64,000 nucleotides of DNA from the NCBI RefSeq assembly GCF_002993285.1, contig NZ_CP027433.1:2790001-2854000 (forward strand), written 5' to 3'. A program made the position numbers and the translations under genes. Under the pieces are notes generated by a model. It did no database searches, was not told where the DNA came from, and saw only the letters and a list, made by a program, of their open reading frames with translations. Source of the stretch: Gordonia iterans. Its GTDB lineage: Bacteria > Actinomycetota > Actinomycetes > Mycobacteriales > Mycobacteriaceae. This document shows, piece after piece, positions 1-9,575 of this stretch. Position 1 is the first letter of the stretch; every line of letters begins with the position of its first letter.

Positions 1-910
1 CGGGCGAGCGCACCACCACGGTCTGCGAACCGGCTTCGGAGACCTCCACCTCCGCGGCGACGGACCAGTCGGTCCCGCCTGCGGTCGACACCGTCACGAC
101 CTGTTCGGCGCTCGAACGCGCGATCGTCGCCATCTGCTCGCCCCAGACGTCATCGATGCAGATCACCGCGGACGCCGCACGCACCGGCGAGGCGCCGTCG
201 AACAGCTGCGCCTTCGCCGCGAAGTACTCGTCCATGGTCGGGTGGAAGTCGAGATGATCCTGCGAGAGGTTGGTGAACCCGCCGACGGCGAACCGGCTGC
301 CGGCGACCCGGCCGAGAGAGAGCGCATGGCTGGACACCTCCATCACGACGGTGTCCACGCCCCGCTCCAGCATCACTGCCAGCAGCCGCTGCAGGTCAGG
401 CGCCTCCGGCGTCGTCAGCAAGCTCGGCACACGCTCACCGTCGATCCGGATCTCGACGGTGCCGACCAGGCCGACCACGCGGCCGGCAGCGCGCAGGGCC
501 GCCTCGGTGAGATAGGCCGTCGTCGTCTTGCCCGACGTCCCGGTGATGCCGATGAGCGTCAGGCGGGCCGAGGGGTCGCCGTACACGCGGGCCGCGACTG
601 GACCGAGGACCGCGCGCGGGTCGTCGTGCACCAGCACCGGGACGTCGGCGGTGGCCGGATCGGCGCGCAGCAGCTCCAGTCCGGTGGCATCGGTCAGCAC
701 CGCGACGGCACCGCCGGCGAGCGCCTCCGCCGCAAACTGCGCACCGTGGACCCGGTTCCCGGGCAGCGCGGCGAACAGGTCGCCGGGGGCGGCGTCCTGC
801 GCCCGCAGGGTGGCGCCGAGGACGGCGCGATCACCGCCGACCAGCTCGGCCCCCGCCAGACCGGCGAGTTCGGTCAGGTCTGCTCCCACCGGCCGTTCCG
901 GCCGTACCAT
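1..910 (-). CDS. murE: UDP-N-acetylmuramoyl-tripeptide synthetase MurE (3' end cut by window)
   Basis: Cytoplasmic Mur ligase that adds meso-diaminopimelate to UDP-MurNAc-L-Ala-D-Glu using ATP. About 303 N-terminal residues are visible; the C-terminal ligase domain lies beyond the left edge. The ATP-binding loop GTSGKTT is at about residues 124-130, followed by a TTPEAPDLQ stretch and [12 protein letters not shown], both typical of MurE. The ATG at 910 is chosen; a GTG at 919 is the only other start after the in-frame stop at 923-925. It is the most distal dcw gene visible and lies 134 bp downstream of ftsI, so it is probably co-transcribed. The DAP rather than lysine specificity is inferred from taxonomy, because the specificity motif is outside the window. 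Confidence 0.95.
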   Translation of the reverse strand, partial: MVRPERPVGADLTELAGLAGAELVGGDRAVLGATLRAQDAAPGDLFAALPGNRVHGAQFAAEALAGGAVAVLTDATGLELLRADPATADVPVLVHDDPRAVLGPVAARVYGDPSARLTLIGITGTSGKTTTAYLTEAALRAAGRVVGLVGTVEIRIDGERVPSLLTTPEAPDLQRLLAVMLERGVDTVVMEVSSHALSLGRVAGSRFAVGGFTNLSQDHLDFHPTMDEYFAAKAQLFDGASPVRAASAVICIDDVWGEQMATIARSSAEQVVTVSTAGGTDWSVAAEVEVSEAGSQTVVVRSP

Positions 911-1044
911 CTCCGCCACGTCTCACGCGTCCTCACGTCGCTGGGGTCTGTTACGAATGTCCCTCCGGGCCGCGTTCGACGACCCTCCGGGCCGGCCGTC
1001 GCAGGCCCGGTCCGCTCGCCCAGCTTATGCCGCCCGCACGCGGC

Positions 1045-2892
1045 CTATGCTTCCAGCTTCACGCGCGGGGCCGGAGCGGCCGACCGCGGCACCTGGTCGT
1101 GCTGAAGCAGCCAGGCGCCGATCGTGCCGAAGAGCGGCGCCGCCGACTGTCCGCCGCTGCCGTCCGAACTCCGCGTCGGGTTGTCGAGCATGATGCCGAT
1201 CACGTAGCGGGGATCATCGGCCGGTGCGATCCCGGCGAAGGTGATGTTGTAGCTCGATTGCGAGTAGCAGTTGCACTTCGGATCCACTTGCTGGGCCGTG
1301 CCGGTCTTACCCGACGTCTGATAACCCTCGATCGCACCCTTGGCGCCGGTGCCGCTCTGCACTCCCGTCGGATCGTCCTGCATCACCGCGCGGAACATCT
1401 CACGGACGGTCTTGGCCGTCTGCGGGCTGACGACGCGCACCTGCTTCGGCTCGCTGAAACCCGCGCCGCGCTCACCGTCGACCGGGACCAGGATCCGCGG
1501 CTCGATGCGCAGGCCGTCGTTGGCTACGGCCTGGTACATGGCCGTCATCTGCAACAGCGTCATCGACAGACCCTGACCGATCGGCAGGTTCGCGAACGAG
1601 CCGCCCGACCACTGACTCAGGGCGGGGACCGAGCCGGCACTCTCGGCGGGCAGCCCGATACCGGTCCGCTGCCCGAGTCCGAAGGCGGTGAGCATGTCGG
1701 CGAAGCGCTTCTCACCCACCTGCTGGGCCAGCATCAAGGTGCCGACGTTCGACGACTTCCCGAAGATCCCGGTGGTGGTGAACGGAACGACACCGTGCGC
1801 CCACGCATCTTTGACCGTGATGCCCGACATCCTGATGTCACCGGGCACCCGGTGGACCGTGTTCGGCGTGGTCAGGCCGTGCTCGATCGCGGCCGCAGCG
1901 ACCACGAGCTTGTTCACCGAACCCGGTTCGAACGGCGAGGTGACCGCACGGTTGCCCAGGTCGGCATCCTTCTGCTCGGAGAGCGGACGAGCCGCGTTGA
2001 AGGTGCTGTCGTTGGCCATCGCCAGCACCTCGCCGGTTCTGGCGTCGAGCACCACCGCCGAGGCGTTGTTGGCGCCGGACTTCCGCTTCGCCTCGTTGAC
2101 CTGTGCCTGCACGAACCACTGGATGTCCGAGTCGAGCGTCAGACGCACCGTCTTCCCGTCGATCGCCGGGTGCACATTGCGCTTGCTGCCCGGGATCACG
2201 GCGCCGTCGGAGCCGCGGTCAAAGGTCTCGGTGCCGTTCATCCCGGCCAGGATCGGGTCGAGGGACGACTCCAGGCCGATCGCCCCGAGGCCGTCGAAAT
2301 TCACCCCGCCGATCACATTGGCCGCGAGCGAGCCGCCCGGGTACAGGCGGATCGCCTGCGGGTCGGCACCGACCTCGGGGAACTCGCGGGTGATCCGGTT
2401 GGCCGTCTCCACGCTGACCGAGCGCGCCAGGTAGACGAACTGCTGGTCCGAGCGCAGCTTCTCCAGCAGATCGTCCGGCGAGATCGACCCGCCCAGCCCG
2501 GCGGAGACGCCGTCGGCGATCTCCCGCAGCCGGGTCTCGACGTCGGGCAGTTCCGGCTTCTTCTCGTGCTCGTCGGCGATCGCCTTGCGCACCGCCTTCG
2601 GCAGGAAGGTCAGCGAGCGGGCGTCACCGGTGTACGCGAGCGGCTTGCCGTTGCGGTCGAGGATCGCACCGCGCTTGGCGTACAGCGTGACGGTGTCTTC
2701 GCGCTGCTGGGCCGCCTGCGCGGACAGCGTCGGCGCATCGATGACGTTGACGTACACCAGCCGTCCGGCCACCGTCAGCGCGATCACGGCGGCGAACACC
2801 GTCAGCAGCCGGGTGCGCAGCACGAATCGCCGAGCCGGGAGATCGGCGCCGACGCGGGCGGGAGCAGCAGCGGGACGACGGGGAGCGGTCAT
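1045..2892 (-). CDS. ftsI: Septal peptidoglycan transpeptidase, class B PBP (FtsI/PbpB)
   Basis: Membrane-anchored D,D-transpeptidase that crosslinks septal peptidoglycan in the divisome. The 615-residue protein has a short basic cytoplasmic tail, one membrane segment at about 27-47, a PBP dimerisation domain, then the transpeptidase motifs SVNK (325-328, active serine 325), SSN (380-382) and KTG (529-531). Two cysteines lie just after KTG (540 and 542), in a CNC pattern. The frame is open up to 2955, but the ATG at 2892 is preferred: it follows the stop of the ftsL-like gene (2915), has a GGAG-type ribosome site, and gives a normal N-terminus. Order rsmH-ftsL-ftsI-murE is the standard dcw order. 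Confidence 0.96.
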   Translation of the reverse strand: MTAPRRPAAAPARVGADLPARRFVLRTRLLTVFAAVIALTVAGRLVYVNVIDAPTLSAQAAQQREDTVTLYAKRGAILDRNGKPLAYTGDARSLTFLPKAVRKAIADEHEKKPELPDVETRLREIADGVSAGLGGSISPDDLLEKLRSDQQFVYLARSVSVETANRITREFPEVGADPQAIRLYPGGSLAANVIGGVNFDGLGAIGLESSLDPILAGMNGTETFDRGSDGAVIPGSKRNVHPAIDGKTVRLTLDSDIQWFVQAQVNEAKRKSGANNASAVVLDARTGEVLAMANDSTFNAARPLSEQKDADLGNRAVTSPFEPGSVNKLVVAAAAIEHGLTTPNTVHRVPGDIRMSGITVKDAWAHGVVPFTTTGIFGKSSNVGTLMLAQQVGEKRFADMLTAFGLGQRTGIGLPAESAGSVPALSQWSGGSFANLPIGQGLSMTLLQMTAMYQAVANDGLRIEPRILVPVDGERGAGFSEPKQVRVVSPQTAKTVREMFRAVMQDDPTGVQSGTGAKGAIEGYQTSGKTGTAQQVDPKCNCYSQSSYNITFAGIAPADDPRYVIGIMLDNPTRSSDGSGGQSAAPLFGTIGAWLLQHDQVPRSAAPAPRVKLEA

Positions 2893-2914
2893 GATGACTC
2901 CATCCTCTCCTCGA

Positions 2915-3652
2915 TCATCGACTGCGGCGGGGATTGGCGCCCGGCGTGGCGGCACCCGGCGGCAGCACGTTGGGCGCAGGCGCCTGGCCGGCGGGCGGCG
3001 TGGTCAGCGCGGGCGGCGGCGTGTCGCCGGCCTCGGCGGACTCGGCAGGCCCGGCATCCGTGGGCTGGTCCGACGACGGCGCCGGGTTTCCGTCCAGGCC
3101 CCCGGAGTCGTCGACCTTGCTGGCGTCGATCTCCTCGGCCGGGTCGGGTGTCGGGTTCAGGGGCGGCAATGTACTGCCCTCGGCCGGAACCAACCGACCC
3201 TTGAGTCGGGCCTTGCCGTCCGCGCCGACCACCAGCTGGGGGGCCGGCGAACCTTGAATCATCCCGAGTTCGCTCGCCTTGCGCGCCAGTTCGGCCGCCG
3301 AGTCGCCGGCGTCTGCGGTGTGCTTGAAGCTGTCGCGCTTCTCGGTGAGCTCGCGATTGCTCTGCCGGAGCGACTCGAGCGAGTACGAGTCCTGCGCCGC
3401 TTTGGTGGACAGGTACAGGGTGAGCCCGAGTGCGCCGATCACCAGCAGCACGATCGGCACGATGAACGGCACGTCGGACAGCCCGGACAGCGCGCCCGCC
3501 GGCTGCGTCGGCGCCGGCTGCGCGGCGCGCCGCGGCCGGCGGCCGGCGCTGGCCCCGGACTCCGCACGCGCGGCGCCGGCCGACGAGCCGTCGACGCCGA
3601 TCGTGCTCCGGCGAGTGCGTACCGTGGTCCGGCGATCGTCGAGCAGTGTCAT
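2915..3652 (-). CDS. FtsL-like bitopic division protein (Rv2164c-type)
   Basis: A 245-residue protein with a basic N-terminus (about 1-60), one hydrophobic segment at about 62-82, a short heptad-like region (about 85-125) and a long Pro/Ala/Asp-rich extracytoplasmic tail. Position between rsmH and ftsI, size and topology are those of FtsL-type divisome proteins, whose sequence is poorly conserved. The ATG at 3652 overlaps the rsmH stop by 4 nt (ATGA), so translation is probably coupled. The tail is longer than in classic FtsL. The FtsL assignment rests on context and topology, not on sequence similarity that I can demonstrate. Confidence 0.85.
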   Translation of the reverse strand: MTLLDDRRTTVRTRRSTIGVDGSSAGAARAESGASAGRRPRRAAQPAPTQPAGALSGLSDVPFIVPIVLLVIGALGLTLYLSTKAAQDSYSLESLRQSNRELTEKRDSFKHTADAGDSAAELARKASELGMIQGSPAPQLVVGADGKARLKGRLVPAEGSTLPPLNPTPDPAEEIDASKVDDSGGLDGNPAPSSDQPTDAGPAESAEAGDTPPPALTTPPAGQAPAPNVLPPGAATPGANPRRSR

Positions 3653-4674
3653 CGCCGGTTCCCTTCATCAGAGTCTGGTTCGATTCGGTCTGGTTCGATT
3701 CGTTCGATGGCCCGTACCCGGACCGGATTGCTGCGCGGGTTCTCGGCCCGCTGGCGTTCATCGGCCTGCTCCGCCCCGCGGGTCACCAGGACGAACTTCG
3801 CCGCCGTGCCGGGCAGGTCGACGGGCAGGCCGGCCGGGGTGGTGTTGCGCACCGCTTGAGCGAAGTCGCGTTTGACGATGCGATCCTCCAGCGACTGGTA
3901 GCTCATCACCGCCAGCCGTCCGCCGACGGCCAGTAGTGCGAGCGCCGCCGGAACCGTGGCGCGGAGCGAATCGAGCTCCCGGTTGACCTCGATCCGAAGC
4001 GCCTGAAAAGTCCGCTTAGCGGGATGCCCGCCGGTGCGCCGGGTGGCTGCGGGAATGGTCGCGTACAGCAGTTCGACGAGGCGCCCGCTGGTGGTGAACG
4101 GCTCCTGCTGGCGCGCCCGGAGAATCGCCGAGGCGATCTTGCCGGCGAACCTCTCCTCGCCGTACTCGCTGAGGATCCGGGCCAGGGCACCGTGATCGTA
4201 GGTGTTGAGGATGTCGGCGGCGGTGAGGTCGTCCTCGGTGTTCATCCGCATGTCCAGGGGCGCGTCCGTGGCGTAAGCGAAACCACGTTCGGCCTGGTCC
4301 AACTGCATCGACGAGACTCCGAGGTCGAGGAGCACCCCGTCTACCTCGGCGAGGCCGGCGTCGGCGGCCACCTCGCCGATCTCGTCGTACCGGGCGTGGT
4401 GGAGCACCACTCGCTCACCGAATCCGGCGAGCCGCTCGCCGGCCGTGGCCAGCGCGTTGTCGTCTCGGTCGATCCCGTGCACCGTGAGGCCCGGCAACCG
4501 GGTGAGGAACATCTCTGAGTGACCGCCCGCACCCAGGGTTCCGTCGATCAGCACCGCCCCGGCACCGTCGGGCGCGGAACGAGTCAGCGCCGGAGCGAGC
4601 AGCTCGAACATCCGGTCCGCCATCACCGGGACGTGCCCGTAATCGCCGGACGGCGTGGAAGGCTGTTCCGTCAT
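3649..4674 (-). CDS. rsmH: 16S rRNA (cytosine-N4-1402) methyltransferase RsmH (MraW)
   Basis: SAM-dependent methyltransferase acting on 16S rRNA C1402. The 341-residue product starts with [10 protein letters not shown], has the SAM-binding stretch [10 protein letters not shown] near residue 50, the [18 protein letters not shown] block and [13 protein letters not shown], all diagnostic of MraW. The open frame extends to 4989, but that part overlaps mraZ and has no family similarity; the ATG at 4674 is preceded by an AGGGGAG ribosome site. It lies downstream of mraZ and overlaps the ftsL-like gene by 4 nt. The last 25 or so residues contain a short [17 protein letters not shown] repeat, which looks disordered. 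Confidence 0.97.
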   Translation of the reverse strand: MTEQPSTPSGDYGHVPVMADRMFELLAPALTRSAPDGAGAVLIDGTLGAGGHSEMFLTRLPGLTVHGIDRDDNALATAGERLAGFGERVVLHHARYDEIGEVAADAGLAEVDGVLLDLGVSSMQLDQAERGFAYATDAPLDMRMNTEDDLTAADILNTYDHGALARILSEYGEERFAGKIASAILRARQQEPFTTSGRLVELLYATIPAATRRTGGHPAKRTFQALRIEVNRELDSLRATVPAALALLAVGGRLAVMSYQSLEDRIVKRDFAQAVRNTTPAGLPVDLPGTAAKFVLVTRGAEQADERQRAENPRSNPVRVRAIERIEPDRIEPDSDEGNRR

Positions 4675-4862
4675 CACTACTCCCCTGCGGTTCGCTGTGC
4701 GGTCGGGGGTCTGGCCGGGACGCGAGCAATCGTCCGGCGCGGGAACTGACACTGCGGTGAGGCGGGGTCCCCGCCCGAGTCGCACCTGACGTTGGGGAAG
4801 TACGCCAGGGTCGGCCGGGCTGAGGCCTCGCCTCACCGCAGCGGTCCAGTTCTTCATTTGTC

Positions 4863-5300
4863 TTAGAGAATCGCGTCCAGCGCGGCGGAGCCGCCGGCCG
4901 CGAAGGCCTCTTCGTGGGCGGCCTCGTAGGCTTCCCAGCGCGCCGCGTCCCAGATCTCCAGGTGGTCGTACTGTCCGGTGACCACGCATTCCTTCTGCAA
5001 CTGCGCCCAGTCACGCAGCCCGGCGTTCAGATGCACGCGCCCCTGCCCGTCGAGCACCTGCTCGTCGGCGCCGGCCATCATCAGCCGAACGTAGGCGCGC
5101 GCCGCCGGGTCGTTGCGCGATGCCTCGTTCGCCTTGGCCGCGGTCTCGTCGAACTTCTCCGCGGGATACACCGACAGGCTGTGATCCAGGCCCTTCGTGA
5201 CCACGACACCTCCTGACAATGCGTTGCGGAACTTCGCGGGCAACGTCAGCCGCCCTTTGTCGTCGAGCTTGGGCGAGTAGGTACCGACGAAGCCAGCCAC
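4863..5300 (-). CDS. mraZ: Transcriptional regulator MraZ
   Basis: First gene of the dcw cluster, encoding a DNA-binding regulator of the AbrB-like MraZ fold that represses its own operon in the bacteria studied. The 145 residues contain the two expected half-domains: [20 protein letters not shown] at the N-terminus and [15 protein letters not shown] at about 80-97. The ATG at 5300 gives the conserved [13 protein letters not shown] beginning. GTGG-type boxes lie 70-105 bp upstream, matching the known MraZ operator pattern, so autoregulation is likely. The gap of 188 bp to rsmH contains no other gene. Confidence 0.97.
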   Translation of the reverse strand: MAGFVGTYSPKLDDKGRLTLPAKFRNALSGGVVVTKGLDHSLSVYPAEKFDETAAKANEASRNDPAARAYVRLMMAGADEQVLDGQGRVHLNAGLRDWAQLQKECVVTGQYDHLEIWDAARWEAYEAAHEEAFAAGGSAALDAIL

Positions 5301-5370
5301 GCCGTCACCTCCTGCCCGGGCATCGGGCGGGGACTTTCCGGATCCCCCCGGCCGATGTGCACCACACTAC

Positions 5371-5406
5371 CCCACTTTCCTCCACTTTCCATCCACTGCG
5401 CCCCAC
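5371..5406 (-). promoter_or_regulatory. MraZ operator repeats
   Basis: Read on the minus strand, GTGG cores recur: GTGGGG, then GTGGAT, GTGGAG and GTGGGG. The last three are separated by 11 and 10 bp and are each followed by an A-rich GGAAA-type spacer. Tandem GTGGG-type repeats with about 10-bp phasing upstream of mraZ are the known binding site of MraZ. A possible -10 element (TAATAG, minus strand, 5424-5429) lies just upstream. The rest of the 5301-5600 gap shows nothing else I can support. Confidence 0.8.
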
Positions 5407-5601
5407 TCATCCACCACACAGCACTATTAGTGCAGGTTGACGCGATTTTCACAGCAGTCATTCGCGCGTCGGCAGGCGCGTCCCCGGCGCGTCACGATCG
5501 AGATCAGTGAGTCTAAATCCATCTCAAGTGACTGGTGGGACATCGATATGAGTCATGGTGGGGCAAAGTGGGTGACCGGGGTGGGGCGCGGTGGGGGATG
5601 C

Positions 5602-5641
5602 AAAAACGGGGCCGCAGTCTCGTGGAGACTGCGACCCCGTT
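5602..5641 (-). terminator. Intrinsic terminator downstream of the DUF3040 gene
   Basis: Near-perfect hairpin pairing AACGGGG and CGCAGTCTC with their complements (5605-5641) around a 3-4 nt loop, with one internal mismatch. On the minus strand it is followed by TTTTT (5602-5606), which is unusually good for a high-GC genome. It lies 38 bp past the DUF3040 stop and insulates mraZ from that transcript. Confidence 0.85.
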
Positions 5642-5679
5642 CGGGTGTCGCGAGCGGCTTCAGGCCGCCGAGTGGACGG

Positions 5680-6078
5680 TCAGCGACCGTCCTGATCGAA
5701 TCGCTTGTTGAAGCGGTCTTCCATGCGTGAGGAGAACGAGCCCTTCTCCGGCACCTTCTTGCCCTCGGCACCGAGCTTCTTGGCCGACAGCGACGAACCG
5801 CCGCGCGGTGCGAAGATCAGCAGCAGACCGCCGCCGAACATCACAAAGAAGCCGACCAGACTCACAATCGGGAAGTCACCGATCCGCACGTCGACCATGA
5901 TCCCGCTGACCAGGAGGGCGAGTCCGACCAACAGCAGCAGGGCGGCCTGCCACCGGCGCCGCGCATCCGGGCGCCCGACGCGCTGCTTACTGACGCTGGA
6001 GACGAACTTCGGGTCTTCGGCGTACAGCGCGCTCTCAATCTCATCGAGCATTCGCTGCTCATGCTCCGAAAGCGGCAC
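5680..6078 (-). CDS. DUF3040 family membrane protein
   Basis: A 132-residue protein beginning MPLSEHEQRMLDEIE, the signature start of DUF3040 proteins of actinobacteria. Two hydrophobic segments lie at about 44-62 and 70-90, separated by a short loop with VDVRIGDFP. The C-terminus is charged. It occupies the Rv2169c position next to the dcw cluster. No enzymatic motif is present and the function is unknown. It is followed by its own terminator, so it is probably transcribed alone. Confidence 0.9.
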   Translation of the reverse strand: MPLSEHEQRMLDEIESALYAEDPKFVSSVSKQRVGRPDARRRWQAALLLLVGLALLVSGIMVDVRIGDFPIVSLVGFFVMFGGGLLLIFAPRGGSSLSAKKLGAEGKKVPEKGSFSSRMEDRFNKRFDQDGR

Positions 6079-6205
6079 CGCGCTCCTCCCTCACTGTCAG
6101 TGCGTGCCGGCGACGAATCCTCGTCGACGGCCTATACGTCCATAGTAGAAGCTCTACCGGCGCGCGACCACCATTACCCGCCGGAAGACCCACCGGAGCC
6201 GCGCC

Positions 6206-6652
6206 TCAGGCTCCCAACCTGCGCTCCGAGCGCGTACTCCCGCCCAATCGGCCCTGCTCGTACGCGAGCAGGCTCGCGTCGGCGGCGTCGAGGAACTCCG
6301 CCGCCCGGCGCTCGACGCGGGCGCACAGGGTGTCGTCGACCTGACGAACCAGCCCTGCCTCGACACGTGACCGCATCCGCGACAGTCCACCGAAATACTC
6401 GGCGAGGTCGGCGTACTGCGGGGCGACCGCTTTGATGCGGCTCCACGCGTCCCGGGCGTTCCGCCTTCGGCGTACCGGACCCGGCGGTTCGTACAGGGCC
6501 AGCACCGCCCCGGACGCCCGGATGGCGGCGAGATAGAACTGCCGGAAACGCTCGGCCCCGTCGTCGGTGACCCGGGAAGCCTCCTCGAACAGCACCTCGG
6601 CCCGTTCGAGCAGGTCCCGGCTGCGGTGCACGACATGTGGATCGACCGTCAT
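6206..6652 (-). CDS. SAV_6107-type HEPN family protein
   Basis: A 148-residue, mostly helical, soluble protein that matches my recollection of the SAV_6107-like HEPN family in actinobacteria: an N-terminal HRSRDLLERAEVLFEEA helix and a conserved FYLAAIRASGAVLALYEP stretch. The frame is open to 6805, but the ATG at 6652 has a very strong Shine-Dalgarno (AAAGGAGGTGG) 6 nt upstream, which decides the start. It is divergent from the acetyltransferase gene. I do not see the R-x4-6-H RNase motif of toxic HEPN proteins, so I assign no nuclease activity. Function unknown. Confidence 0.85.
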   Translation of the reverse strand: MTVDPHVVHRSRDLLERAEVLFEEASRVTDDGAERFRQFYLAAIRASGAVLALYEPPGPVRRRRNARDAWSRIKAVAPQYADLAEYFGGLSRMRSRVEAGLVRQVDDTLCARVERRAAEFLDAADASLLAYEQGRLGGSTRSERRLGA

Positions 6653-6723
6653 GATCGCGCCACCTCCTTTCGTCAAGGAGAACCTCTCACGACCCACCGA
6701 CAATTCCGGTCGGCGACGAAAGC

Positions 6724-6760
6724 GGCGGCGGTCCGGTGTCTTCCCCACCGGACCGCCGCC
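6724..6760. other. Perfect 15-bp hairpin in a divergent intergenic region
   Basis: GGCGGCGGTCCGGTG (6724-6738) pairs perfectly with 6746-6760 around a 7-nt loop (TCTTCCC). On the plus strand it is followed by TTTC, on the minus strand by CTTTC. It lies between the divergent starts at 6652 and 6915, so it cannot be an ordinary terminator of either annotated gene. It may be a leader or attenuator, or the terminator of an unseen short RNA. Confidence 0.7.
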
Positions 6761-6914
6761 TTTCATCGAACATTTGTTCGATACTGGCCAGAGTAGCCCG
6801 GACACCTGGACCGGGGCAAGTCCAGATAGTCTCTGCGCACACGCACGATTCGCTGCGCCCGCGGCGCCCCGGTCACCCGCCGGAGACGAGTGCGCGGACC
6901 CGAGGTGCAGGACG

Positions 6915-7583
6915 ATGTCGACACGGCTGATCGAGCTTCCCGCCGCCGATGCTCATCGGTGGCTCGAGCCCGCCGTGCACACCTACGTCACCGCCATGCG
7001 GTATCCCCGCGGTACCGAGTTCAACCGGATCGGCCTCTGGCGCGACCACCTGAGGAGACCGGGCTGGCGGGCGGTGGCGGCGATGCAGACCGCCTCGTCG
7101 ATGGATCTCCTTCGGACGACGTACTCTCGCCTGCGCATCGAGGCCCCGTGGACCGGCGACCACGAGATCCTGGTGGGCATCGCGTACGGCTACACCGGGT
7201 ATCCCGATCAATGGTGGAACCGGCAGCTGCGGGCCGGGCTGGCCGGCCGCGGAGTTCCGCGTGCGCAGATCGACGCGATCGCCTCGGACTACTTCGAACT
7301 CACCGAGATCCACGTCCATCCGCTCGCCCAGGGGCGCGGTGTGGGACACGCGCTGCTGACCGGTCTGCTCACCGGACGCGCGGAGTCCCGGGTCCTGCTC
7401 TCGACTCCGGAAGTCCAGGGCGAGAACAACCGAGCATGGGCCCTGTACCGGCGCCTCGGCTTCACCGACGTCTTGCGGCACTTCACTTTCGCCGGCGATC
7501 CACGGCCGTTCGCGTTCCTCGGCCGCACCCTGCCCCTGCCCGACCAGCCTCCCCCGGACTGTCCGCCGACTCTGGCACGATGA
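6915..7583 (+). CDS. GNAT family N-acetyltransferase (Rv2170-type)
   Basis: A 222-residue GNAT-fold protein. The acetyl-CoA binding motif A is visible as VHPLAQGRGVGHALL (Q/RxxGxG/A pattern, about residues 134-148), followed by the motif B region with NNRAWALYRRLGF, typical of acetyltransferases. The ATG at 6915 is preceded by GAGGTGCAGGACG. It overlaps the lipoprotein gene downstream by 4 nt (ATGA), a pairing found at the Rv2170-lppM locus. The substrate cannot be read from the sequence. Confidence 0.88.
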   Translation: MSTRLIELPAADAHRWLEPAVHTYVTAMRYPRGTEFNRIGLWRDHLRRPGWRAVAAMQTASSMDLLRTTYSRLRIEAPWTGDHEILVGIAYGYTGYPDQWWNRQLRAGLAGRGVPRAQIDAIASDYFELTEIHVHPLAQGRGVGHALLTGLLTGRAESRVLLSTPEVQGENNRAWALYRRLGFTDVLRHFTFAGDPRPFAFLGRTLPLPDQPPPDCPPTLAR

Positions 7584-8437
7584 CAGGCGTGTCTTCCCTC
7601 GCTCGCCTTCCGGTTCTCGCCGCCGTCGCGCTGCTGACGCTCGTCCCGCTGCTCAGCGGTTGCCTGACCCGCTCGGAGAACGTCGGCGATCAGTTCTCCG
7701 GCTCCATCGTGGTCGCGGCCACACCGGCCAGTTCACCGTCGCCGCCGACCTTCGACATTCCGGCCTCGATGTCCGGGTCGATCGCGGTGACCGAGTTCCC
7801 CGGCGACGGACCCGCCCGGAGGGGCGACGACCCGGAGTCCCCTGCCGCCGGGAAGAACGGTTCCCGGATGACCTTCTCCAACCTGACCGCCGGACAGTTC
7901 GGCCAGCTGGGTGACATCGTCTCCGGCGCGCTCGGCAACGGCGCGACGGTCGACTTGAGCGCCACCCGGAGCGGCGACATCGTTCGGCTGCGCGGCGGGG
8001 CGGCGCTCACCGGCCTCACGCCGCAGAACGACTATCTGGCCCTCACCGTCGACTTCGGCGGACCGGTCGTGGCGACCAACGGCGAACGCGCTGGGGAGAA
8101 CTCGGTGAGCTGGATCCCCGAACCCGGCCAGAACGCCGACTTCAACGCCGATGCCGAGTATCCGGATCCGGCTACCGCCGCACTGCCGAGCTGGACCTGG
8201 TTCATGGTGCTGCTCTGCCTGGCCGTCGTCGCGCTCGTCGGCGCGCTGGCCTACCGATTCCGCGATCGCACACCGCGCTACGTCGCACCGCGCCCGGACT
8301 CCGGCTCCCCCGGGCCCGGCCTGCTGGGCACAAGGTTCTTCCGACGCAGCGGTTCGGCTGAGGGCGGAGACGACGCCGAGTCGGCCGACGGCGACTCCGC
8401 GGATCGGCGGCAGCCCGCGAAGAACCGAACAGACTGA
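7580..8437 (+). CDS. lppM: LppM family lipoprotein
   Basis: A 285-residue envelope protein with a lipoprotein signal peptide ending in the lipobox LLSGC (Cys28), a beta-rich extracytoplasmic domain of about 180 residues, a C-terminal membrane segment (about 213-232), and a cytoplasmic tail rich in Arg, Asp and Glu. Lipobox plus a C-terminal membrane anchor is the LppM layout. The ATG at 7580 overlaps the acetyltransferase stop; an alternative GTG at 7589 would shorten the signal peptide by three residues. It converges with metF. In mycobacteria LppM has been linked to phagosome interference; that role is not implied here. Confidence 0.88.
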   Translation: MTGVSSLARLPVLAAVALLTLVPLLSGCLTRSENVGDQFSGSIVVAATPASSPSPPTFDIPASMSGSIAVTEFPGDGPARRGDDPESPAAGKNGSRMTFSNLTAGQFGQLGDIVSGALGNGATVDLSATRSGDIVRLRGGAALTGLTPQNDYLALTVDFGGPVVATNGERAGENSVSWIPEPGQNADFNADAEYPDPATAALPSWTWFMVLLCLAVVALVGALAYRFRDRTPRYVAPRPDSGSPGPGLLGTRFFRRSGSAEGGDDAESADGDSADRRQPAKNRTD

Positions 8438-8501
8438 CAGCGGGCGGGCTGGTCGTTCCCCCGCGGGGCGCTTGCCGCGGGGCGCTCACCGGGCGGGTGC
8501 G

Positions 8502-9461
8502 TCAGGCCGGCGTCAGGGCGCCGCGGGTGTCGACGCCGATGCGTTCGAGCACCTCGCTGGTGGCGCGGGCGAAGTTGAGGCTGCAGAAGTGCAGGCCCGG
8601 CACCCCTTCGGAGATCAGCCGCTGCGACATCTCGGTGCACAGGTCGATACCGACCGCGCGCACCGCCTCACGGTTCTCCTCGGGCCCGTCTCCGGCGGCA
8701 GCGGCGAGGCGATCGGCGACAGCTGCCGGCAGGACGCTGCCGGAGAGCTCGACCATCCGGCGCACGCTCGCCAGCGAGGTGATCGGCATGATCCCCGGGA
8801 TGATCGGCTTGGCACCCTGCTCCGGGTCGGCCGCCACCACCCGGTCGCGCAGACGCAGATAGTGCTCCACGTCGAAGAAGATCTGCGTCACCGAGTACTC
8901 GGCGCCGGCCCGCAGCTTGCGGACCAGATTGCCGGTGTCCGCGGCGAGGTTCGGGGCGCGGTGGTGGCCTTCCGGGAACGAGGCGACGCCGGTGTGGAAC
9001 TCGCCGAGCGAATTGATCAGTTCCACCAGCTGATTGGCGTACTGGACGCCCTCCGGGTGGGCCACCCACTCGCCGAGCGGATCCCCGGGCGGGTCGCCGC
9101 GCAGTGCGAGCAGGTTGGTGATGCCCTTGTCGGCGTAGGCGCCGACCAGCCCACGCAGTTCGTCCACGCTGTGATCGACCGCGGTCAGATGTGCGACCGT
9201 CGTCAGCGTCGTCGACGTCGCCAGCTCGCCCGCGATGCGGACGGTGCGGTCCCGCGTCGAACCGCCGGCTCCGTAGGTGAGCGAGACGAACGCCGGGTTC
9301 ATCCGCTCGAAGACCCGCACGGCATGCCACAGGCGAGCCTCCTCGTCCGCCGACCGCGGCGGGAAGAACTCGACGGAGAAGGGCACGGGCCCGCTGTGCG
9401 GAGCGGCCAGCCGCTCGACGACGGTCGGCTGCCCGGCGGATTCGGCGGAATGAGCAGTCAC
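8502..9461 (-). CDS. metF: Methylenetetrahydrofolate reductase (MetF-like)
   Basis: FAD-dependent reduction of 5,10-methylene-THF to 5-methyl-THF for methionine synthesis. The 319-residue product has the TIM-barrel MTHFR signatures FSVEFFPPRS, SLTYGAGGSTRDRT, LLALRGDPP and the QIFFDVEHYLRLRDR region, ending with GLHFCSLNFARAT. The frame is open to a TTG at 9521, but that would run across the promoter of the divergent synthase gene; the GTG at 9461 (protein VTAHSAESAG) fits better. Ribosome site is weak, so the exact start is uncertain. Confidence 0.92.
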   Translation of the reverse strand: MTAHSAESAGQPTVVERLAAPHSGPVPFSVEFFPPRSADEEARLWHAVRVFERMNPAFVSLTYGAGGSTRDRTVRIAGELATSTTLTTVAHLTAVDHSVDELRGLVGAYADKGITNLLALRGDPPGDPLGEWVAHPEGVQYANQLVELINSLGEFHTGVASFPEGHHRAPNLAADTGNLVRKLRAGAEYSVTQIFFDVEHYLRLRDRVVAADPEQGAKPIIPGIMPITSLASVRRMVELSGSVLPAAVADRLAAAAGDGPEENREAVRAVGIDLCTEMSQRLISEGVPGLHFCSLNFARATSEVLERIGVDTRGALTPA

Positions 9462-9575
9462 GCGCCCGATGTTACGGGCCGAACGCCGCGGGGAGCGATT
9501 CGCCGAACGAGTTTTGTGCAAGCCTGCGAAGGGTATTGACTGCCCCGGCCCGGATCCGCTAGCGCTGCCGCTCGG

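Noticed and set aside
1027..3204. 725-codon plus-strand open frame opposite ftsI and the ftsL-like gene
   Set aside because: High-GC antisense shadow; composition is Arg/Gly/His-rich, no family features, and the opposite strand encodes an intact PBP with all motifs.
6206..6652. HEPN protein as a toxin of a toxin-antitoxin pair
   Set aside because: No R-x4-6-H RNase motif and no adjacent MNT or other antitoxin gene; the family is a conserved single gene next to the dcw cluster.
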